NCBI GenBank assembly: GCA_020634515.1
Contig: JACKBL010000002.1
Location: forward strand, 744,001 to 808,000
Direction of reading: 5' to 3'
Length of the DNA stretch: 64,000 nt
Origin: Ardenticatenales bacterium
Lineage (GTDB): Bacteria; Chloroflexota; Anaerolineae; Promineifilales; Promineifilaceae
The notes below the pieces were generated by a model. That model worked only from the letters and a program-made list of their open reading frames with translations, was not told the origin of the DNA and ran no database searches. Within the stretch, counting starts at the first letter, position 1. Every line of letters begins with the position of its first letter. The position numbers were made by a program, and so were the translations under genes. Below, in pieces: positions 35,188 to 43,846 of this stretch.

Positions 35188-36810
35188 ATGACCACCTCAC
35201 ACAATTATCTGTTTGTCAGTGACTTGCATTTGAGTGAAGGACGCGACCCGCGCACGGGGCTGCTTTCGCCCAACGAGGATTTCTTTCACGATGACGGGTT
35301 TGCGCGTTTCCTGGTGTATCACGTGCAGTTGAGCCGACAGCCGCAAGCCGCGGCGCATTATCGCAAGCCGTGGAAGCTGGTGGTGAACGGGGACATTTTC
35401 GACTTCTTGCAGGTGACGAAACTGCCGGCGGAAGGGGACGAACTGGAAGCGGTGCGGGGCGTGCGACGTCATGCTGACCTGAGCCAGAATGAGCAGGAGT
35501 ACGGCCTGGGCACGCGCAGCGCGGAGATTGTGTGGAAGCTGGAGCAGATCGCCGCCGGCCATCCTGTCTTTTTCCAGGCGTTGGGCTGGTTCCTGGCGCA
35601 GCCCGGTCAGGAAGTCATCCTTTTGAAGGGGAACCACGACGTGGAGACGTACTGGCCTGCCGTGCAGGCGCGGATGCGGGCGCTGGTGGCGGCGGCGTAT
35701 GCGGCGTGGCGCGCTGCCGGCATGCGCGGGGAGGAGGTGGATTCGCCGCTGCCCTGGGATGAGGCGCTGCCCGCTTCTATCGCGGATGTTGTGCCGGCAT
35801 CTATTCAGTTCCCCCCCTGGTTTTATTACGAGCCGGGCCTGTTCTTCGTGGAACACGGCAACCAGTACGACCCGCCAAACGCCTTCAACGACGTGCTGGC
35901 TCCCGTGTTGCCGGATCGCCCGGAGATGATCGAATTGCCGGCAGGTTCCTTCTTCGTGCGCTACTTTTTCAACAAGGTCGAACAGGTCCACCCCTTCGCC
36001 GACAACATCAAACCGATTACCCGCTACATTCGCTGGGCGCTGGATCAGGAGCCGGTAGACACGCTGCAAATGGTCATTCGCCAGCGGCGCATTATCGTGC
36101 GCAGCTTGACCAACCTGATTAAGAAGAAGGCGGACCCGATTAAAGGCGCACCGGGGATGTTGAAGAATGCCGGCACGCCCAAAGAGGGCGCGCCGCAAAT
36201 TCCCCTGCACCCGGATCGTTGGGAGCAGATCATCACCATCCGTGACGAGATGCACGAGGCCGCCGGGGCCATGGGGAATCGCACCAGCCTGATGACGGCG
36301 GGTTCGTTAGGGTTAAACGTGACGTTGAGCGCCAGCGCGCTCACGGCTTTGCGCGCTTTCGTGCGTGGCGAGTGGCGCAAGCTGGCCTGGTTGCTGTTGG
36401 GGGCGGGTGGATCGTTTGTGGGGAAGACGCTGTTGACGCAGCAGTTGAATCGGTTTGATACGTTGGTGTCGTTGACGAATGTGGCGGAACGGATTTGCGT
36501 GGCTTTTAATCAGCCGGATAATGCCGGCATTCAGGCCGCCGTCCCCTACTACATTTTCGGCCACAACCACAGCGCCCGCGTACGGGAGTTGACCCAGGCC
36601 GCCGGCACCAACGCCCCATTCCGCCAGTGGTACGTGAACACGGGCGCGTGGCTGCCCTCTTTTAATGAGAGCGACCGCCTCACGCGCAGCGACATCCAGT
36701 TGACGTTTTTCCGCCTGGTGCCGGACAGGCCGGGCCGCGATGAGCAGGTGCCTGAACTCCTGGAATGGCTGCCCAATGCGGATCGCCCCCGCCCGGTACG
36801 TCTCTTGTAA
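35188..36810 (+). CDS. Calcineurin-like metallophosphoesterase
   Basis: A 540-residue metal-dependent phosphoesterase. The five motifs are in order: FVSDLHLSEG (about 9), VVNGDIFDFL (about 66), LLKGNHDVE (about 145), FVEHGNQYD (about 220) and IFGHNHSARV (about 452). The start at ATG 35188 follows AAGGAAAAG; a longer frame would add sequence over a TGCCGGCA site. About 200 residues are inserted between the fourth and fifth motifs, including one weakly hydrophobic segment (about 390-415). It is far longer than typical UDP-diacylglucosamine hydrolases, so its substrate is unknown. A strong terminator follows. Confidence 0.9.
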   Translation: MTTSHNYLFVSDLHLSEGRDPRTGLLSPNEDFFHDDGFARFLVYHVQLSRQPQAAAHYRKPWKLVVNGDIFDFLQVTKLPAEGDELEAVRGVRRHADLSQNEQEYGLGTRSAEIVWKLEQIAAGHPVFFQALGWFLAQPGQEVILLKGNHDVETYWPAVQARMRALVAAAYAAWRAAGMRGEEVDSPLPWDEALPASIADVVPASIQFPPWFYYEPGLFFVEHGNQYDPPNAFNDVLAPVLPDRPEMIELPAGSFFVRYFFNKVEQVHPFADNIKPITRYIRWALDQEPVDTLQMVIRQRRIIVRSLTNLIKKKADPIKGAPGMLKNAGTPKEGAPQIPLHPDRWEQIITIRDEMHEAAGAMGNRTSLMTAGSLGLNVTLSASALTALRAFVRGEWRKLAWLLLGAGGSFVGKTLLTQQLNRFDTLVSLTNVAERICVAFNQPDNAGIQAAVPYYIFGHNHSARVRELTQAAGTNAPFRQWYVNTGAWLPSFNESDRLTRSDIQLTFFRLVPDRPGRDEQVPELLEWLPNADRPRPVRLL

Positions 36811-36820
36811 GCTCCCGCAA

Positions 36821-36857
36821 GGGGGACGCACTGTCAGACGTGCGTCCCTCTTTTTAT
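36821..36857 (+). terminator. Rho-independent terminator
   Basis: GGGACGCAC and GTGCGTCCC flank a short loop, followed by CTTTTTATTT. It lies ten bases after the metallophosphoesterase stop; its right end touches the stop of the convergent flavin reductase gene. Confidence 0.85.
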
Positions 36858-37348
36858 TTCGGTAGGGCGGCGCAGCTTTGCCATTGGCGATTGTGGTAAA
36901 GCAGCGGCATACTGTTGTCGGCGGTGGCGTGGGCGGCCATGACTTCACCGACGAAGATGGCGTGATCGCCACCGTCGTAGATTTGCCACACTTTGCAGTC
37001 GAGCCAGGCGAGGCAGCCGGGGAGGATGGGGCAGCCGGTGACGGCGGTTTGTACGTCGATGCCGGCAAATCGATCCTTCACCTCGGGCTGCATGCCGGCA
37101 AACCGCATTCCCCAATCAAGCTGATCCACGCTCAAAAGATTAATCGAGAACGCGCCAAACTCGCTGATCGCCTTGTGCGTAAACAGATGCTTGCCGAAGC
37201 AAACCAACACCAGCGGCGGATCCAGGCTGAGGCTGGAAAAAGAACTGGCTGTAACGCCAATCCGATGCTCTTGGTACATGGTCGTCACCACGGTGACGCC
37301 AGAAGCGAACTGCGCGAGTGCTTTGCGGAAATCGTCAGAACTGACCAC
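36854..37348 (-). CDS. Flavin reductase-like FMN-binding protein
   Basis: A 164-residue protein of the flavin reductase-like split-barrel family, which reduces flavin with NAD(P)H or serves as the reductase component of two-component monooxygenases. Typical segments are FASGVTVVTTM (about 13), GVTASSFSSLSLDPPLVLV (about 30), FSINLLSVDQ (about 67) and GDHAIFVGEV (about 126). The start is a GTG with AGGGGAA upstream. No oxygenase gene is adjacent, so the partner is unknown. Confidence 0.88.
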   Translation of the reverse strand: MVSSDDFRKALAQFASGVTVVTTMYQEHRIGVTASSFSSLSLDPPLVLVCFGKHLFTHKAISEFGAFSINLLSVDQLDWGMRFAGMQPEVKDRFAGIDVQTAVTGCPILPGCLAWLDCKVWQIYDGGDHAIFVGEVMAAHATADNSMPLLYHNRQWQSCAALPK

Positions 37349-37516
37349 GATAATGTTCCCCTACTTTGTTTGAGACCGGCTGGCACGCCAAAGCGCGACG
37401 CAGCGAGCGTTTACGGATAACGAGGTCAAGTATAACCGTATGAATTATGAATGACGAACTTTATCCGCAATTACTCGGCCAACAACTTCGGGGAAGATGA
37501 GGTCGCCCCTCGTCCT

Positions 37517-38266
37517 TCATTTTTGCAGCGCGTATACGTTTACGTCCACGCCGGGGGAGTAGAGGGCGCTGTCCGGGGGGCGTCGCAGGTTGGGGAAGCC
37601 GGCCAGTGCCAGCAGCGAGCCGTCCCACCGGGTCACGTTGGCCGGTTGCACGGGATACGGGACGTGGTGGACCTGCCCGGTGTGCAGCCCGGATGGGGGA
37701 TTGGCAAAGAGGATGTAGCGCTCCACGAGGAAGAAGGTGAGGGTGTCTGGCTCGGCGAGGTGGGGGCGGTCGCTGCCCTGGTAGTGGAAGACGGATGGGG
37801 GGGTGTCCAGGCCGCGTCGTTGGGTGGTGTAGCGGATGTTGCCGGCATTGTCGCGTTGGGCGTTCATGCGGGCGTGGAAGTAGGGGAGTTTGAAAAAGGC
37901 GCGGGCGATGAGGACGGCCAGGGGTTGGCTGGCGTCGAGGGAGTAGAACCAGACGCCGGGCGTGCCGTTGGCGTCGTGGACGTAGGTGCGCACGTTGGTT
38001 TCGAGGAAGTTGGAGATGGGGGGAAATGCCGGCACAAACCGTGGCCGAATCTCGCGCATAAAAAAGGGAACCAGCCCCAAAAACGCGCTCCCCTCAAACG
38101 TATCCACAAACAGCCCTGGCGGCAGCGTCCGCTGGATCATCTCTGGCTCCACACGCCAATGTAAGAACAGCAGATCGCGCCACTGCTGGTACATGGCCGG
38201 CGCGCGCCCGCGTGGCTTTTCGCGCCAATACAGACGGTCAGAGAGATTGGGCATCGTCATGGGCAT
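37517..38266 (-). CDS. DUF2071 (YqjF-like) protein
   Basis: A 249-residue protein of the DUF2071 family, of unknown biochemical role. Diagnostic segments are WRDLLFLHWRVEPEMIQ (about 22), LPPGLFVDTFEGSAFLGLVPF (cut: GSAFLGLVPF, about 52) and NFLETNVRTYV (about 77). Three in-frame ATG codons lie within the first five codons and no strong ribosome binding site chooses among them. A 13-bp perfect hairpin lies a few bases upstream of the start. Confidence 0.8.
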   Translation of the reverse strand: MPMTMPNLSDRLYWREKPRGRAPAMYQQWRDLLFLHWRVEPEMIQRTLPPGLFVDTFEGSAFLGLVPFFMREIRPRFVPAFPPISNFLETNVRTYVHDANGTPGVWFYSLDASQPLAVLIARAFFKLPYFHARMNAQRDNAGNIRYTTQRRGLDTPPSVFHYQGSDRPHLAEPDTLTFFLVERYILFANPPSGLHTGQVHHVPYPVQPANVTRWDGSLLALAGFPNLRRPPDSALYSPGVDVNVYALQK

Positions 38267-38270
38267 AGCC

Positions 38271-38303
38271 AGGTGCGACGCACGGCCAATGTGCGTCGCA
38301 CCT
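38271..38303. terminator. Perfect 13-bp hairpin between two minus-strand genes
   Basis: AGGTGCGACGCAC and GTGCGTCGCACCT around a 7-base loop. No T run follows. It lies 18 bases downstream of the large secreted protein's stop (38321) and just upstream of DUF2071, so it may end transcription or protect the message end. Related hairpins with GTGCG/CGCAC arms are at 36821 and 62739-62818. Confidence 0.55.
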
Positions 38304-38320
38304 GAGTAATAGCGTAACCG

Positions 38321-41300
38321 CTACGGAATCGTAATCGTCTTAGAGAGGACGCTGCTGTTCGGGTCGAACACGTAGCCTGTCTTGACGATGTTGGTGACGG
38401 TGATTGTGTACGCACCCGTGGTCAGGCTGCCTGTCTGGAACCAGACCGTGCCGTTCGCCGCGGTGGTGCCGATTTGATTCGTGGTCGTGCCATTGGGTTT
38501 GGTCCAGGTCACGTGTACTTCCGCGCCGGGTACGGCGGCATTGTTGCCATCCCGCACCAACACCAGACCACGCGCGATCACGTAAGAACCAACCTGCTGT
38601 CCCCAGAGACCAATGCCGGCAGAACGCATTGTTTGCCCACCCGTTACCGTCAGCACTAGCGGGTAAACGAGTTCCGGCGTATCCGGGTCGTTGCTGGTGA
38701 TAATCAGGTTGCCCGTATACGTACCGGCTGCCAGCCCGGTGGCGTCGAAGGTGACAACCACCTCGTCGGAGCCGCCGCCGCTCGTCGTGCCACTCGTAGG
38801 CGCGGCGCTGGCCCAATCAATGCCACTGTCCGGCGAGTTGTCCGTCACATGGTAGACCGTGCCGGTAGAGATGTTCGCCGCGTACATTTCGCCGCTGCTA
38901 TCTTCACCAAAGGAGACGATGCCAAAACCACCCGCGGCCGGGTATGCGTAGGAATTCCAACCCCCATTGCCATCCGCGACCAGGCTCCAGAAGTTGCCGC
39001 TGCAATAGTCGGCAAACAAGTAGTGCCCGAACATGGCCGGATAGGCTGTGCCGCGATACCGATAGCCGCCCGTGACGGAGCAGCCCTGGCCGTGACTGTA
39101 CTCAAAGATGGGGGCGTCGTAGCTGCTGTACGGCTGGCAACCCGACGTGTTGTAGGCGTGCGTGCCTTCATAACAGCGCCAGCCGTAATTCTCGCCGCCG
39201 CCACTGCTGGCCGCCTGGTAGTCAATTTCCTCCCAGTTATTCTGGCCCACATCGGCAATGAACAGGTCCCCGGTCAGCCGATCAAAGCTGAATCGCCAGG
39301 GATTGCGGACGCCCAGCGCCCAGATTTCATCCAACGTGCCCGGGTCGCCCACGAACGGGTTGTCGGCGGGGATAGCGTAGGGCGAGCCATTGTCTACGTC
39401 GATCCGCAGCATCTTGCCCAACCATTCCAGCGGATTCTGCGCCCGATTGCCCGGATCACCACCGCTGCCGCCGTCGCCCATGCCAATGTACAGGTAGCCA
39501 TCACTGCCGAAGCGCAGGTTTCCGCCATTGTGGTTGCTGTACGGCTGCGCTACGGTGAACAGAATCTGCTCACTGTTGGGGTCGGCAATGTTGGCGTCTT
39601 CGGTGACGCTGAAGCGGGATACTGTCGTATTGCCGCTGTTGTTCGTGTAGTTGACGTAGAAATAGCCGTTGTTGGCATAATTGGGGTGGAACGCCAGCCC
39701 GAGCAGGCCCTGCTCGCTGCCATTCGACCCGACGCGGGGGTCAATGTTCATGAAGGGCGTTGGCAGCAGGCTACCGTTGCCGTCCACGATGCGGATGCGT
39801 CCCGCCTTTTCCACGATGAAGAGCCGATCATCACCCGCGTTGGTCACATTCAACGGCTCCGCCAACCCGGAAACGTAGGGAACCAGACTCAGATTCAACG
39901 GATTGGCATTTGCCCCTTCCTCGCTGATGACCCAGTTCAGGTCGGCCTGCCCGTTGTTGCTGATCGTCAAGGAGCCTGTGGTGGTGCCGCCGGAAGCAAG
40001 GGTGGCTTCCAGAGAGGGGGGATCCACGGCAATGTCGGCTGCCGCCGGTTGCTGCGGGATGGGCACAAACATGGGGCCGCCCCAGCAGGGGTACGTTTCG
40101 GGATTCGGTTCGCCGGATATCGTCCAACAGTAGTACCCGTCGCCGTCCGTATTGGATGGGTCAGTGACGAATTGGGGCACGTACCAGATCACGATGTTCT
40201 GGTTGTTGATGGCTTCGTTGTTTAGATAAATGTGCGGCCCTTGCTGATAATTGTCGTTGCAGCACGTGCCGATGATGCCCAGGTCCGTGTCTCCTTCGGA
40301 AGCGTGATGCTGTGTTGCATAAATGAAGGCATCATCACCACGCCCGAGGTCGCCGAAGTTGTTGTCCTGGCCTGGTTCCATGTAGTAGCCGGCGCCCGAT
40401 TGATCCATGACGCGCCAGGCGTAGCCTTCAGGCGTGTAGGGCGCGCCCTGCGACCACCAGTTTTCCACGGACTGATCTTGCCAGGCCGCACCGTCCCAGG
40501 TAGCGAACGTGTCGGCGTCGTCGCCGGCGACGGCAATGTCAATGCGCATGAGGGGACGGTAGATGGCGTTGTCGCCGCAGCCTTTGCCAAAAGCGCCGGC
40601 GACGGTGCGGAAGCGGCCATCGTTGTAGAACTGGAAGCGTTGTTCGTAGCGATAGTTGCAGTAGTTGCCCCAGTTGGACATGCGGAAGTCTTGAATGACT
40701 TCAAAGCCGACCACATTGGCCTGGCCGTTGTCGTAGATGTCGACGACCTGGGTTTCGCCATAGGGGTTGATGTGGAAGCCGCCGCCGCCGCCGCCACAGC
40801 CGGTGTAATCGGTGTAGCCGGAAACGCCGTAGTCGGCGTGCCATTCGATGGCTTTGCCGCTGGTCATCACGAGGACGCCATTGTAGGTGACGTTGTACAC
40901 GCGCAGCGCGTCCGTACCGGTCACTTCGTAACTCAACTGCCAGCCATCCCGATTCACGACGCCGGGGGAGGGGCAACCCCCTTCTGGTTCGAAGGGGATA
41001 GTGTTGTTGGGCGGATTGGGTTCCATGCGGGTGTAGTTGAGGCCTGCCAGTTTTTCGTCGGTGAGGTCCACGATGGCCCAGAGAATGCGGTCGCCCAGCT
41101 CAAATGTGGGACCGACGCAGAGGTGGCCGTTATCGCAGTCCGTGCCCACCAGCCCGGACTCAACCGGGGCCATGTCCGCCTGGGTGGGTTTGAAGCCGAG
41201 GGCGTCGATGACGGGCTGGCTGTTGATGGCTATCTCCAATGCTCTGTCGGCGAGTCGTTTGTTGATGCCGGGATGGACGCCTGGTTGGTAGAAGACATCC

Positions 41301-41668
41301 AGTACTTGCTGGCCGGTGATGTCTACGATGGCTGTTACGGCGGCGTTTTCGTTGAAGATGTACATTTCAACTTGCCGGCAATCCGCTTGGGCACAGGCGT
41401 TGCTGGAAACAGGAAAATGCTCCCCGACGGCGCGGACGCCAAATACCTCGGCGCGCTTGCCCGCCGTGTAGTCGAGGACGCGGGGATCAGATAGCGCCAA
41501 CTCCTGCGCCAACTGCTGTTCCGCTGATAGTTCGCTGGTTAATGGCGCAGCCGATGATTTGCCGCGGACCACCCCCGTGGGTTGCAAAAAGTGATTGGCA
41601 AGCAGCGCCAGTGGGATAACCAGCGCCAGGCCGATCAGGAACAACTTGAGCGAAAAACGACTTTTCAT
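38321..41668 (-). CDS. Large secreted fusion: copper-amine-oxidase-like region, split Ig-type domain, PQQ-type dehydrogenase
   Basis: A 1115-residue exported protein with a signal peptide (1-25). Residues about 50-540 resemble copper amine oxidases: NWGNYCN (332-338) sits where the cofactor tyrosine motif NY[DE] is expected, but the following acidic residue is Cys, and the region NAIYRPLMRIDI (367-378) lacks the HxH copper ligands, so it is degenerate or a new variant. Residues 543-585 (SGGTTTGSLTISNNGQADLNW) and 946-1010 (IDWASAAPTSGTT, then SNDPDTP) look like the two halves of one BACON/Ig-type domain, with the dehydrogenase propeller (593-942; NHNGGNLRFGSDG, IPADNPFVG) inserted between them. 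Residues about 1020-1115 form a final Ig-like domain. A two-hairpin leader precedes the gene. Confidence 0.75.
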   Translation of the reverse strand: MKSRFSLKLFLIGLALVIPLALLANHFLQPTGVVRGKSSAAPLTSELSAEQQLAQELALSDPRVLDYTAGKRAEVFGVRAVGEHFPVSSNACAQADCRQVEMYIFNENAAVTAIVDITGQQVLDVFYQPGVHPGINKRLADRALEIAINSQPVIDALGFKPTQADMAPVESGLVGTDCDNGHLCVGPTFELGDRILWAIVDLTDEKLAGLNYTRMEPNPPNNTIPFEPEGGCPSPGVVNRDGWQLSYEVTGTDALRVYNVTYNGVLVMTSGKAIEWHADYGVSGYTDYTGCGGGGGGFHINPYGETQVVDIYDNGQANVVGFEVIQDFRMSNWGNYCNYRYEQRFQFYNDGRFRTVAGAFGKGCGDNAIYRPLMRIDIAVAGDDADTFATWDGAAWQDQSVENWWSQGAPYTPEGYAWRVMDQSGAGYYMEPGQDNNFGDLGRGDDAFIYATQHHASEGDTDLGIIGTCCNDNYQQGPHIYLNNEAINNQNIVIWYVPQFVTDPSNTDGDGYYCWTISGEPNPETYPCWGGPMFVPIPQQPAAADIAVDPPSLEATLASGGTTTGSLTISNNGQADLNWVISEEGANANPLNLSLVPYVSGLAEPLNVTNAGDDRLFIVEKAGRIRIVDGNGSLLPTPFMNIDPRVGSNGSEQGLLGLAFHPNYANNGYFYVNYTNNSGNTTVSRFSVTEDANIADPNSEQILFTVAQPYSNHNGGNLRFGSDGYLYIGMGDGGSGGDPGNRAQNPLEWLGKMLRIDVDNGSPYAIPADNPFVGDPGTLDEIWALGVRNPWRFSFDRLTGDLFIADVGQNNWEEIDYQAASSGGGENYGWRCYEGTHAYNTSGCQPYSSYDAPIFEYSHGQGCSVTGGYRYRGTAYPAMFGHYLFADYCSGNFWSLVADGNGGWNSYAYPAAGGFGIVSFGEDSSGEMYAANISTGTVYHVTDNSPDSGIDWASAAPTSGTTSGGGSDEVVVTFDATGLAAGTYTGNLIITSNDPDTPELVYPLVLTVTGGQTMRSAGIGLWGQQVGSYVIARGLVLVRDGNNAAVPGAEVHVTWTKPNGTTTNQIGTTAANGTVWFQTGSLTTGAYTITVTNIVKTGYVFDPNSSVLSKTITIP

Positions 41669-41725
41669 TACTTCACCTCTCCTGAAAATGGGAAAACACC
41701 TGGTTGTTATTGATACCAGTTAGTG

Positions 41726-41825
41726 GCTGTCCGCTAAGTTAGCGGAAATGTGCGGACAGCGGCTATCCATGATAGCTGGACTGTAACCGTCCATAAAAAG
41801 TGTGAAGTTGTTTTCGGACGGTTAC
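41726..41825 (-). promoter_or_regulatory. Two-hairpin leader upstream of the large secreted gene
   Basis: GCTGTCCGC (41726) pairs with GCGGACAGC (41752), and GTAACCGTCC (41783) pairs with GGACGGTTAC (41816). Loops are 17 and 23 bases. They lie 60-160 bases upstream of the start on the minus strand. The remaining part of this 350-base gap up to 42017 shows no gene. Confidence 0.45.
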
Positions 41826-42017
41826 TTAGTCTGACCGTGGTGACGATTATGAGGTATGTGTCAGGCGTGTTGCAAACACAATGAGAACAATACCATGAGG
41901 CAATGGCAATCCGTGGAATGTGATCAGCAATGGACGGCAGTTAATGGTCGTTGGGCTACGGAACTGCCCAGGGGAAGGTTATCATCTAAAGTGAAAAGAT
42001 GCCAGGGAATGAGCGGA

Positions 42018-42845
42018 TCAGTGCGAAGCGTGCGCGCTGACAAAGGCGTCGATCAAGGCGCGGGCGATGCTGACAGGAGGTGGCACGAGCGGGAGGTTCT
42101 CGGCGCGGTACCAGCCCGCGGCGGCGATTTCAGTTTCCTCTAGCACGATTTCTCCGCCGGCGTATTCGGCGGTGAAGGCCAGCATGAGGGAGTCGGGAAA
42201 CGGCCACGGCTGGCTGCCAAAGTAGCGAATGTTCCGCACTTCCAGGCCGACTTCTTCCTTGATCTCCCGCTCGACCGCTTCTTCCAGCGTCTCGCCTGGC
42301 TCTACGAAGCCCGCCAGGACGCTGTGGAAGCCGGGTGGATGGCGGTGGGCGCGGGCCAGCAGCAGGGTGTCGCCTTTGGTGACGGCGACGATGATGGCGG
42401 GCGAGATGCGCGGGTAGGTGGTAAGGTCGCAGTTGGGGCAGAGCTTGGCGCGCTCGTCTGGTTTCAGTTGCGTCGCCTGGCCGCAGCGGCCACAAAATTG
42501 CGTGTTGCGGTCCCAGGCGACGATTTGCACGGCGCGCACGGCGACGCGCAGCAGGTCGGGGTCGATGCGGTCGAAAAGGCGGCGCAGTCCAAGAAAACGC
42601 CATCCTTCGGGGAGGGAAATGCCGGCACGTACATCCCCTGACAAACAATCAACCTCCCCCAGCCGCCCCAGGTATTGCGTGTGGTGCGGGGACAGCCCTA
42701 ACAACGCCAATTCAGCGGTGGTGGGGACCATATAACGGGAACCGTCGTCCCGCACCAGCAAATGGCCGTTATCAAACACAAACCACCAGGCGGGCGTGGT
42801 GATCCGCGCGGGCGCGGTGGCAATCGAGTGAAAGAGCTGTGTCAT
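42018..42845 (-). CDS. nudC: NADH pyrophosphatase, Nudix family
   Basis: A 275-residue Nudix hydrolase that cleaves NAD(H), and in relatives removes NAD caps from RNA. The zinc ribbon is FCGRCG (about 120) with CPNC (about 136). The Nudix box starts at GFVEPGETLEEAVEREI and ends EEVGLE (about 175-197). The family-specific SQPWPFPDSLM (about 207) identifies NudC rather than a general Nudix enzyme. There is no clear Shine-Dalgarno. The adjacent lipoprotein gene ends 13 bases upstream on the same strand, so the two may share a transcript. Confidence 0.95.
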   Translation of the reverse strand: MTQLFHSIATAPARITTPAWWFVFDNGHLLVRDDGSRYMVPTTAELALLGLSPHHTQYLGRLGEVDCLSGDVRAGISLPEGWRFLGLRRLFDRIDPDLLRVAVRAVQIVAWDRNTQFCGRCGQATQLKPDERAKLCPNCDLTTYPRISPAIIVAVTKGDTLLLARAHRHPPGFHSVLAGFVEPGETLEEAVEREIKEEVGLEVRNIRYFGSQPWPFPDSLMLAFTAEYAGGEIVLEETEIAAAGWYRAENLPLVPPPVSIARALIDAFVSAHASH

Positions 42846-42857
42846 CGTTTGATTTGA

Positions 42858-43775
42858 TTATGGATAGGGACCGGGCGAGGGGGCGGGATAGCCGCCGGGG
42901 GTGAAGGTGGGCGGGGGCGTGCCCAGCGTGGCTGTGGCGAAGACGTTAGGGGTCGTGGTTACGGGCGTCGGCGTGGACGTGATCGTGGGCGTGGGCGTTA
43001 TGGAGGGCGTGAGGGAGGGGCCGGGCGTGGGCGTGGGGGTGTCCGTGGCCAGGGGGTTGGGCGTGAGCGTGGGGGTAGCGGTGAGCGATGGCGGCGGCGT
43101 GTTGGTCGGCGTCGGCGTGAGCAGGGGGGGTGTTGCTGATGGGGTGGGTGTTGAGAGGAGGGGGAGGATGGGGGTCGTTAGCGTGGGCGTGGTTGTGAGG
43201 GTGGCGGTGGGCAGCACGTCTGGCGGTCCGAGGAAGTCACCGCCGCCCGGCTGCGGCGCAACGTCGGCGATCTGGTCGGCGTCGGTGAGGGGGTTGGGTG
43301 AGACGATCCATTGCGCTTGCAGGTACCAGGCGTTGCCGGCATCCGGCTCTTTCCCACACCCCAATGGACCGGAATACAACCGCCAGATGCCGTCCACCGT
43401 CAACTGCGCGTTGCGCGGAATCAGCGGCAAAATTCCCTCCAGACCGGCGGCGTCCAGCCGGAGTTCGTCGGCAATCAAGGCCCAGGTCGTGCGCGGACCG
43501 TGATTGGGGGCGCAGGTGGGCAGGGGCAGGCGGGTGAACGTGCCACGCACGCGAATGAGTTGGTCTTGATACAATTGGGGCGCTTCGTTTAGTTCGGCGA
43601 AGCTGACTTCCAGGGGGGTGGCGGAGATGATCTGCTGGACGGCGGCTTTGGTGGGGAATGTGCCGGCAAATTCACCCTGGTTCTGGCGGGAACGGGCACA
43701 GGCCGGCAGCAGCAAGAGCAGCAGGAGCAGCGGCGACCAGGCGCGCGCAAAGGGGAAATGAACTCGGATCGACAT
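42858..43775 (-). CDS. Lipoprotein with P/T/S-rich tail
   Basis: A 305-residue protein whose start at 43775 gives a short basic segment, a poly-leucine core and the lipobox LPAC. Residues about 40-160 form a compact domain (YQDQLIRVRGTFTRL) with an OB-fold flavour, including two cysteines. The last 130 residues are almost only Pro, Thr, Ser and Leu (TPTPTPGPSLTP type), like the tail of the sugar dehydrogenase at 23930, and probably span the cell-wall layer. An upstream in-frame extension lacks a signal and is rejected. Function unknown. Confidence 0.7.
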   Translation of the reverse strand: MSIRVHFPFARAWSPLLLLLLLLPACARSRQNQGEFAGTFPTKAAVQQIISATPLEVSFAELNEAPQLYQDQLIRVRGTFTRLPLPTCAPNHGPRTTWALIADELRLDAAGLEGILPLIPRNAQLTVDGIWRLYSGPLGCGKEPDAGNAWYLQAQWIVSPNPLTDADQIADVAPQPGGGDFLGPPDVLPTATLTTTPTLTTPILPLLSTPTPSATPPLLTPTPTNTPPPSLTATPTLTPNPLATDTPTPTPGPSLTPSITPTPTITSTPTPVTTTPNVFATATLGTPPPTFTPGGYPAPSPGPYP

Positions 43776-43846
43776 GCGAGGGTATTGTACCGTCGTTTGG
43801 TGCATGGCCGCAATTCCCGATGACCTGCTCAGATGATCCTCATGTG

